Shown here piece by piece: positions 52,697 to 61,101 of a stretch of DNA of 64,000 bases. Location of the stretch: the NCBI GenBank assembly GCA_023525975.1, contig CM042046.1, forward strand, positions 44,407,501 to 44,471,500, in the 5' to 3' direction. A program made the position numbers and the translations under genes. This DNA comes from Smallanthus sonchifolius (Eukaryota > Streptophyta > Magnoliopsida > Asterales > Asteraceae). Position 1 is the stretch's first letter, and each line of letters opens with the position of its first letter. Under the pieces are notes generated by a model. It saw only the letters and a list, made by a program, of their open reading frames with translations, was not told the origin of the DNA and did not search any database.

Positions 52697-55600
52697 TGTG
52701 ACACCTCAAAAAATTTTTATTTATTTATTTTTCTAATTTTCGGGACGAAAATTCTTTCAACTAGGAGATGATGTGACAATCTGGACTTTTTAGACTAACT
52801 CCGTTAGATTAACCCAGTTAAATTGTAACCTACTTAACCCTATCTCAAATCCCAGGGACTATTTCTGCCTTTATACAAACCTCAGGGACAAATTTTGTCA
52901 TTTTCCAAACACAAATTCACCCAAACTATAAGGACTAAGGCTGTAATTACCCTAAACCTATTATGTTGACTTTCTAAGTCAAAATTTAAGAGTTTATGTT
53001 CTATTTAACTTTTAAAAGTCAAACCTGTGTGTTCTTGACTCAAAAATCGAACTCCATAACTGAAATTTGTAGAGGTTGTAACCGAAATACACGATCCTTG
53101 TCATAAACGCACATCATTAGAGCCATTAAACTATCATTGATTCGAATTAACACCAATTATGAGCAATAATGGCATAACCGTCGACACAATGGCAACATAT
53201 CAACAGATTTCGACCAAACCGTTGGTTAATCTCTCAATTGAGCACCTGCACACACTAGACGAATCCCCCTGGAACAATTGCACACATCAACTCGTCGAAA
53301 TCGTAGCGGAAGTCAGCAGAGACCAAGCCAGCCACCGTCGGCTGCTGTTTTAGTCGATCTAACTCATTTCGGATCCAAACCTGGTAAGTTCTCGCATCCT
53401 TAGCTTCGTTCAAGTCTGTTAATTGAAAGCCCTATGCCAATTTGGGCTTATAACATCAATCCGATCCAAATCCAGATTCTAGGATTCATATATTTTCGGT
53501 TTGATTGAACCCTACCTTATAATCTGTTTTAATCCAATTAATTCATACCATTCGATTCGCAATTCACTGTATATCGAAAACCCCATCACAATTTAACCGC
53601 ATAACATCGAATCGAACATAAACCCGTATCTAGGGTTTGTTCATACGATGAATTGGGGGTTTTGATTCTAGATCTAGCCTCAATCTAATTAATGTACATG
53701 GTTAGATTCGAAATGTCTTGTTCTGTAAAAGCCCCATGAATACAACTATTTCTATTATCAGAATTACTCAATTTGATTTCATAAGCAAACCTAGGGTTTC
53801 AGCTTTTTGAAACAAGAATTAATCGATCCTAAACTCAACGATTTTGAAATTAAACTCACCCTCAGAACCAAAATCAATCACTTAACAAAACCCCTATGCC
53901 TTGCCTTCGAACCATGATCGAATCGTCTGGATTTGGGACTGGATTTGCTTCGTTCTTATGGGAGGGGGATACACTGGAATTTTGTGTTAAAAACATTTGG
54001 AACCGGGATATGTCGCGATTGCCCTAGCGGGTGGGATGGTTAAAGCTTGGTGTTGGTGTGGAGGAGACCTGGGTTCGAGTCCCTCCGCCCCCATTTCATT
54101 TAAAGACTAGTTTTTATTAATATTTTTATTATTAAACCTACCCCTATATTATTATAATAATATATTAATGTGTTTTAGCTCGGGAAAACCATCCGTAGGC
54201 TCGGTTTGAATTTATAACTCATATTTATGATATTTTCACTTTTAAATAATATATATTTATACTATTTTCAAACCACGACTTCGTATAAAATAATATGTTT
54301 ATATTATTTTTAACACGTGACCCTATTATAAAATAACATATATTTATATATTATTTCGCCTCGTGTAACGTTTCAAACTAATTAATAATATAATTATTTA
54401 TATTATTTACTCACGTTTATATCCTCGAATAAAAATAATATATTTATTATTTTTGCCACTTAATCGATTATCGTATATTTTCTACGAGTTCAGAAATAAT
54501 ATATATGTTATATTATTTTCTTAGGCCTTTGTTAAATGATACAAACACACGAATTTATTTATTAATTAATATTATTCGTATTAGAGATGTTCGACACGTA
54601 ACGTATTAATCTTAATAATTATATTAAGAAACCCTTATTCCCGTGGACACGTTCGTCTACTCGTTGATCCTAAGTATGTTTTAGGACGTTCAAATCTTCC
54701 GTGTCGTCGTCATAAAACCCCATTGTATCCCTAACTATTATGCTAATAATTTTAGGGCATACGTAAGCACTTCACAGGCAAACTCTTGTGTTTCCTACTT
54801 GCATCCTTGTGTGGTGCTATCTTCTACTCGTACGTAACTCAGGTGAGTTTCACGGCTCCTTTTTACTTGTTTTACTATTGGGGGAGAAACATGTATACAC
54901 ACAAACAATATTTTACCTGTTTTTCCGTTGGGGAGGAACATGCATACAAACGAATATCATTTTACTTGTTTTCCTGTTGGGGAGAAACATGCGTACAAAC
55001 AAACAACATCTTACTTGTTTTCCTGTTGGGGAGAAACATGCATACGAACTGGCATCCGTTACTTGTCTCCCAGCCAGGGAGGGACATACACACGGATATG
55101 GATCACATAGTATTTCATTACCACTTGTGTACCTAAGTGCAAACATAACATGCAAAGTCCTTACACACTCGGACCGTTAATATATGGAGTATAGCGAGGA
55201 AATTTGAGTAGTACTACTGGGTTTGACAAACCCCACCCGGGTTAGTCGCGCTAACTTGATTGGAGGTTTAACGGGTGTAAATTGTCCTAAACATTTGCCA
55301 TTGTTGATGTTAGAAATGACGGAAGGCACCCAAACACAAACAGTCAGCTTTGGTTGCGAACGCTTAGAGTAACTTGTACATTGTCTAGCTAGCAATAGGT
55401 GTGACTTACGTATGTGGATCCAGCAACACTCAAACAATTTATTTACATACAAACCTGTGAACTCACCAACCTCATGTTGACACTTTTTCTTACATGTTTC
55501 TCTGGTCGCTTTGACACAGGTTGCACACTTAGGACATGCATGGAGTCCTACTGTCATACCATGTTTAAACAATTTTACTTACTTACAATAATTGACGCTT

Positions 55601-55779
55601 TATTGCGTGTAAATACTTTTGATTTCCTATTAACGTTTACGCTTCCGCATTAACTCTGAACTTTTATAATATTTCATTTATGTCCCATATAGCGTCGTTT
55701 GATGTAACTAATGACTGAGATCCTGGTTTGCCACTCACCAAACGGTAAAACTCCGTTAGTGGAATTTGGGGGTGTGACA
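52697..55779 (+). repeat. Tekay 3' LTR (3083 bp)
   Basis: Pairs with 45102-48201. The second TGTGACA of the 75-bp extension is at 52772-52778, and the ~50-bp tandem repeat lies at 54863-55070. Open frames inside (e.g. 54786-55180) derive from that tandem repeat and are not genes. Confidence 0.92.
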
Positions 55780-55808
55780 TAAACTACATAATAAACAAAT
55801 TGAACCAA

Positions 55809-56293
55809 GGAAAATTCCCAAAAGGAACATTTTACTAGTGTTTTTTTTTTTCCAAAACAAACATTGAATTTTCAACTTTCACAGAATATACATCCCAAAA
55901 TCGTCGGCTTATTCATCAAATCCGGCGAAATCGCCGACTTACGTGTGTTCAACAAGAACTTATACGCGTATTTTTTTCGTTCTAATTTTAAAATAATCTG
56001 GCGTTTTCGTTATAATTTTAAAATATTCCGATGTTTTCATTCTAATTTTAAAATAATCCGGTGTTTTCGTTCTAGTTTTTAAAAAATCAGGAGTTTCGTT
56101 CTAATTTTAAAAATAATCCGGCGTTTTCGTTCTAATTTCAAAATAATCCAACGTTTTCGTTCTAATTTTAAAATAATCCGGCATTTTCGTTCTAGTTTCA
56201 AAATAATCCAACATTTCGTTCTTATGGAAGTTGAAAATTGAATGTTTGTTTTAAGAAAAAAGATAGTTAAAATGTTCATTTTGGGAATTATCC
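55809..56293. mobile_element. Foldback element with internal minisatellite
   Basis: The arms at about 55809-55887 and 56222-56293 are imperfect inverted repeats (GGAAAATTCCCAAAA.. against ..TTTTGGGAATTATCCC; AACATTGAATTTTCAACTT against its complement). The centre (about 55975-56220) is some eight copies of a 28-30-bp unit GTTTTCGTTCTAATTTTAAA plus ATAATCCGGC. It lies just downstream of terpene synthase exon 1. Confidence 0.75.
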
Positions 56294-56367
56294 CATTAAA
56301 TTATCATATAATGATCACTAAAGCCTTGTATGTCATTTTGAAATATTAGGAATCATGGGCCACGTAC

Positions 56368-56689
56368 CTTTCTCTATATTTTGGGCACCAAGACCCCACT
56401 TTTGGAGTACAACCATGCAAACAAGAGTAGCAGGAAGAGCATCAATGGTGGGAAAATCACCATAGATGAATTCTCCCCAGTACCCTTCTTCCTTTTGGTT
56501 ATCCACTAACCAATCAACTTTAAACAATGGGGTATTATGTTGTAATGGGTGAGGAATCATTGCTAACCATTCAGTGTCATAAGCGGACGGTGAAACAAAT
56601 GATTGAAGATGATCAGATTTTATTTTTGAAAACATCTCTTCTTTCAACTTGCTGACCAAAACAAGGATTGAGGCCAAAGAAGGTTCCAT
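56368..56689 (-). pseudogene. Terpene synthase first exon
   Basis: ATG at 56689 (MEPSLASILVLVSKLKEEMFSKI..), then FVSPSAYDTEWLAMIPH, PLFKVDWLVDNQKEEGYWGEF, PTIDALPATLVCMVVLQKWGLG and IEKG at a strong donor AAAG|GTACGT. SAYDTAWLA-type and N-x-x-x-x-GFWGE-type motifs define the N-terminus of TPS-e/f (and c) diterpene synthases. There is no plastid transit peptide before the SAYDT motif beyond 30 residues, which fits geranyllinalool-synthase-like members. The exon itself is intact. No following exon is found before the Tekay element or after it. Confidence 0.85.
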
Positions 56690-57340
56690 TTTAAGTGGTA
56701 ATTTTTTAAGGCTTCTTTTGTTGTGAACTAGGTTAGAATCCCGTGTATTACACGAGATTGTATATTAAAAAAGATAAAACTTATAAATTTGTAAATACGT
56801 CTTAACTTGTCAGAATATTATGATCGTCTTGAGATATATCAAGTGAAAATGTGTGTGTATATAACGGATTAATATTTTTTTTAATTAGTTTTATTTTGAT
56901 TTCCTATTATATATTCTTATTTAATATAATTAGTATTCTTCTTTAGTAATATATTTATAACATCATTATTATTTAATAAAATAAATGTGTATTTATTAGG
57001 AGAGAGAGACGAGAAAACCAATACGAATAAGTATGAGAAAGTGACAAGTGTCCACCTTAAACCTTTATTTATTAGTATTGATCTATGGAGGAGACAAACC
57101 TATTTAAATTTGGTAAGTTTCTTGAAAATATATAGGTGAGACCAAGAAACAATTTGAATATGGGTTAAAATGTGCACGCATCTGGGCCCTAGTTCAAAAG
57201 TCAATTTTCTTGTGCACTGCCGTATATGAACACAATTTATTTCATTCTCAACGTCTCAAGAATATATACATAGAGGGACTTTCAAATAAGAAGTGGTTTT
57301 TTTGTTAAAAAGTTTAAGAAATAACAAAAACCTTAAGAAC
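56690..57340. other. Upstream flank of terpene synthase exon 1
   Basis: Candidate promoter region of the terpene synthase (minus strand). AT-rich; a CCCGTGTATTACACG hairpin motif lies at 56741-56755, and I see no convincing TATA. No gene is seen. Confidence 0.35.
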
Positions 57341-57368
57341 GATACCAAATGAACTCTGATTGAGTCCA

Positions 57369-57681
57369 TTCCAGTGGCGTTGGAAATGTCTCGTTGAACT
57401 CTACCATTTTACCTTTTAGGGTTTAGATTTTAGCTTTGAATTTTATGGTTTTAGCATTAGAATTTAGATTTTAGAGTTTAGGTTTTTTTGGGGGTCGGGG
57501 GTTTAGGTTTTTTGGGGGTAGGGTGGGGGGTTTAGGGTTTTGGGGGATGGGGGTGGGGGTTTTAGGCTTTTCGGGGTGTGGTTGGAGGGGGGGGTAGATT
57601 TTAGGGGGTGCGGGTGGAGGGGAGTTTAGGTTTTTGGGGGTGGGTTAGGGTTCGATGAGACGGTTTCAATGCCGCTGGAAT
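57369..57681. repeat. Inverted-repeat element with G-rich, telomere-like core
   Basis: 33-bp ends 57369-57401 and 57649-57681 are inverted repeats (about 7 mismatches). The core, 57410-57645, is G-rich on the plus strand, with many runs of four to eight G between TTTAGG/TTTAGGG words. Confidence 0.75.
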
Positions 57682-58032
57682 GAGCATTTGATTGATTGAT
57701 TGATTGTTTGTTTGTTCAGATAAAAAGAAATTAGAGAACATTTGTTGTGTACTTTACATCGATTAAGGATCCATTTTGCTATAAGCAATCTGTTCCGGTG
57801 ATCAAGAAGGGAGCAGAGGATTGTTCTTTTTCTTAATTGATTTTACGAACACAAACCTGTGAAGGCAGACGAAAGTGGGGGTATACAAATCCAGGTTCTA
57901 TATCATTACTTAATCTTGAATCTGTTTTGTTTAGGCTATCCACTTTATTCTTGATTTTTGTTTTAGTTCTCTGTTAAGAATTTTGGTTTCTATTCTCATT
58001 GAGAATTTCATTTTTTGCTAACTACTGCTTAC

Positions 58033-58165
58033 TAATAGCGGGAGAAATATCTTGAAGATGGTCTTCAAAGGTGGAGATGAATCTGAGAAGAAGGCTGCTT
58101 TCGCCGACACCTGAATCTCCGATGACCAGAATCTTGAAGGAGTAATCATAACTGGTGGCACTGAT
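58033..58165 (-). pseudogene. Rab GTPase exon fragment (RABC/Rab18-like) with mutated P-loop
   Basis: Between a plausible acceptor (TTATCACAG) and donor (TTA|GTAAGC) the minus strand reads SYDYSFKILVIGDSGVGESSLLLRFIS..TFED..DISPAI. This is the G1 region of a Rab GTPase; the order before the P-loop and SLLLxF after it fit plant RABC (Rab18) proteins. The P-loop Lys that binds nucleotide phosphates is Glu (GDSGVGES for GDSGVGKS), so nucleotide binding would be lost. No other Rab exon is found nearby. A dead fragment. Confidence 0.7.
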
Positions 58166-58923
58166 CTGTGATAAATATAAAAGATAGGAGTAAAAAAGAC
58201 GAAAATGCCCGTCATGTGAGGGGCACATGACTAGATTTAACAGAAGTTTTGGATAGGGGTTAGTCAAAAAGAGTTAAAGTGTGCAAAGTTTAAAAAAAAA
58301 GACATCCAGTGTAATTAATGAATCTAAAGGATATATCTTGTAATTTGAATAATAGTTAAAGGACATAATTTATAATTTACTCTAATATTTATTTTAATCA
58401 AGATTAATCCTTCACTGCTACCTGGTTTTGAGTCGCATACGAAAAAAAAAAAGAACTGAAGTCACAGGCCCACGACCCACAAGGTACTTAAGCCAAATGC
58501 TCAAATGAATTAAAAAAAAAGTTTAAAAAAACTAAGAGTGATAGGATTCAAACCCACCACCTCTAGGTTATAAAACAAATACTGAATCACTCCACCACTT
58601 GTTAAATTTTATATAGGGGTTCACCCTATAATTTATTTAGAGGTTCACCCTAGTTTTTTACATATCATTTTATTAAAATTTTGAAACTCAAGGGTTTTGA
58701 TAAACCCTTGGATCTAAGTAAGTTTGCCCCTGCTACTGTCATATATGACAATCATATTAAAGTTACTAATTTAAGTTGAAGAATTTGGAATTTATTTAGG
58801 AATCATAAATAACCCTTCAACTTCTCAGTATTTTGACTTTGTGAATAATAGTTAATTAAGGAAACTAGCAAAAATTTTAATCAGGAAGTCGTCGTAGAAT
58901 CTATCGAGCAATGAGTCAACTAA
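58166..58923. other. Intergenic, with a tRNA-derived relic
   Basis: 58530-58605, read on the minus strand, carries a box-B-like GGTTTGAATCC and a box-A-like region, as in tRNA-derived SINE remnants or degenerate tRNA. No intact tRNA fold is seen. Otherwise AT-rich. Confidence 0.35.
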
Positions 58924-59626
58924 CACTACTACAAAATATATATACTTCCTACGAAAGTTTCCGACAAATTACCTACAAAAGAAATTTATCACAACTTAGA
59001 GAAAAATTCCTCACAAAACAAAAACTAAAAAGTAACTATACGATTTCCTACAATTTAAGACAAATTTATTAAATAAGTTAACTTATTTATTTACTATAAT
59101 CGTCGGGATATTGTAGGAAATTACCGACGAAAGGCTAATTCATCGGAAAATTAGTCGGGACTTTGTCGGAAAAAAACATTTTCTACGGGGTTTTTCCAAC
59201 AAACATTTTTTTGTCGGAAATTTGTCGCTAACGACCAATTCTGACAAGTTTCTCACAAAACTGCTGTCGGAAATTTTTCATTTTTTTAGTAGTGAAATTT
59301 CGTTGGAAATTTGGCGGAATTGGTCGTTAGCGACAAGTTTCTGACAAAAAATGTTTATTGGAAAAAACCTCGTAGGAAATGTTTTTTCCGACAAAGTCTC
59401 GACTAATTTTCCGACGAATTAGCAACAAAAGCCTTTCGTCGGTAATTTCCGACAATATTCCGACGATTATAGTAAATAAATAAGTTAACTTGTTTAATAA
59501 ATTTGTCGGAAAGTTGTAGGAAATCGTGTAGTTACTTTTTTTTATTTTGTCGAAAATTTATCGCTAACTTGTGGGAAATTTCTTTTGTCAGAAACTTTTG
59601 TAGGATAAATATGTTTTCTAGTAGTG
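58924..59626. mobile_element. CACTA-type element, inverted dimer (703 bp)
   Basis: Termini CACTACTACAAAA and ..TAGTAGTG with exact 3-bp TAA duplications (58921-58923, 59627-59629). It contains a full ~371-bp unit (58924-59294, itself ending TAGTAGTG) followed by an inverted, slightly truncated second unit (59295-59626). Both halves are packed with GTCGGAAA/TTTCCGACA subterminal motifs. No transposase. The same ~370-bp unit occurs singly at 63142-63513. Confidence 0.85.
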
Positions 59627-59629
59627 TAA

Positions 59630-61101
59630 TGTTATCTGAACTTCATTTATTTAAGTTTAATCTAGAACTAGATGGTTATACCCGTGTTGCGCGGCGGGTG
59701 TCGATCCATCGTTAATAAAATTTGAATGAAAACGTATGCGCAACGGTAAAAATAATGTTAATAAAAAAGAAAAAAAACATAAAATTAAATAATAAAAAAG
59801 GAAGAAAAAAATTACCTGTTCGTGTCGTCGAAAACCATAAAAACGAATACCGATAGTACCAACACCGACAATGATATTGTTCGCTCATAATAGGTTCGGC
59901 TCGTCACGGTACCACAACGGTAACAACACTCGCAATAAGCAACGATACAAAAAAAACTCGATTTTGAATACAACTCTGTTTAAAAAAAAACTATATAAGA
60001 ACATTAAAAAAAATACTAAAAACAACTGTGCACTGCGTAAGTTAGATACGTTGTTGTTATGGAGTTATTCAGTTTCTTAACAAGAGAGACAATTTTAGCA
60101 CTTAGTCTTACCTATTGTTACATGATCAGAGGTCCATTCAGAGGTCCATCCCATATGTTAGCTATTTTAGTGTAATTGGATTAACTAGTTGACTAATTTA
60201 ATCATATTAAATATCAAACGAACTAGGAGGTGCGGAGTGCACACTTGTTTGAATTTATTTGCTTCGCCCTTAAGTAATGGAGGTCCGGGGGCAGCGCCCA
60301 TGGAAGCGGGGTCAAAGGAGCAGCGCCCCTGGCTGGGATCGAATATAATTTATCATATAAAATTATTGTCAAAAGATTGAGAGGATTTTAATTAAATTCG
60401 AATTTGAAATTAAAAAGTTATATGATTTCCCTGGAAAAGGCTTGTTTTGGTCATACAAATTTCGGCTTCTGGTTCATCATATTCCCTCAAAATTCACACT
60501 AGAATCTTGTCTCTAATTTCTGAGTTTTATCCGATCAAAAAATTTGAGGAACCGTCAAATTGTTTTTGATCTGAAAGTATCCAATACGACTCTCATATCA
60601 TCCTCGGTTATTTCGAAATTCTACAACCCCATATAGACTTATTGCTTGCCTAGAAATATGTTCACTTGGATGGTAGCTCCATTGTTGAAACGATGGTGTG
60701 TTGCCACATCAATATATAAGGTTGATAATGAGAGTTAAGAATCTTCAACCATAACGTTAGAGGTGAAAAAATCGTGTCGCAAATGCGTCCGAAATACTAA
60801 ATTCTGACAAATTTATGACAAAATATCTTTGCCGGAAAAACCCTCGTCGGAAATAGACTTTTTATCTTGGTTTTTCTAAACGTTTGTCACATCGTCCTCT
60901 ATTAAAATGGGTAACGATTGGGAACTTTCAATACGAGCACAAACTAAGATTCACGTTTCTAATAAAAGATTGCATGGTTTCAAGTTATTTTATCTAAATA
61001 TTTTGTAGAACCACACATCATATGAACCATCATTGCACTAAATATTCTGTCAAGGAAGTTCTTCATGGCAAGAGTAATGAAATCTCATTTTGTCACCACA
61101 G
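59630..61101. other. Gene-free interval before the carboxypeptidase
   Basis: 59680-59705 carries a CCCGTGTTGCGCGGCGGGTG hairpin-like motif; 60225-60345 is a GC-rich patch with GGGGGCAGCGCCC and GCAGCGCCCC words; 60770-60870 has decayed CACTA subterminal motifs. No convincing gene. Its right end is the 3' flank of the carboxypeptidase gene. Confidence 0.4.

Larger units (their letters stand above)
45102..55779 (+). mobile_element. Tekay-type (chromovirus) Ty3/gypsy element, decayed, 3.1-kb LTRs
   Basis: LTRs 45102-48201 and 52697-55779, both TGTGACA..TGTGACA, flanked by exact 5-bp duplications TAAAC (45097-45101 and 55780-55784). The internal region is only 4.5 kb: no recognisable gag, and a pol full of deletions, stops and shifts. 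The C-terminal WERED..M.KYPNLF phrase and tRNA-Met primer fit Tekay-like chromoviruses. LTRs differ at several percent of sites on inspection, so it is clearly older than the Athila element. Confidence 0.92.
12141..56689 (-). pseudogene. TPS-e/f type terpene synthase, scattered over 44.5 kb and broken
   Basis: Eight exons are recognised on the minus strand: 56368-56689, then (after a large gap) 26009-26145, 25405-25637, 16361-16566, 15734-15940, 14565-14695, 13837-14082 and 12141-12644. Intron phases match across the last seven, so they are one gene. The sequence resembles diterpene synthases of the TPS-e/f group (ent-kaurene and geranyllinalool synthases); I favour a geranyllinalool-synthase-like member, which would make acyclic diterpene alcohol from GGPP. 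The class I NSE/DTE motif survives (NDIQSYQ followed by KE). Damage: middle exons (some 250-300 residues) absent, a frameshift near 26030, TGA in the 15.8-kb exon, Asp-to-Tyr in the Asp-rich motif, donor GT changed to GA at 15733, and a frameshift near 14600. Copia, Athila and Tekay elements occupy its introns and gaps. Exon 1 might alternatively belong to a second copy. Confidence 0.75.

Noticed and set aside
58530..58605. Intact tRNA gene on the minus strand
   Set aside because: Only box-B-like sequence is clear; acceptor and anticodon stems do not pair convincingly.
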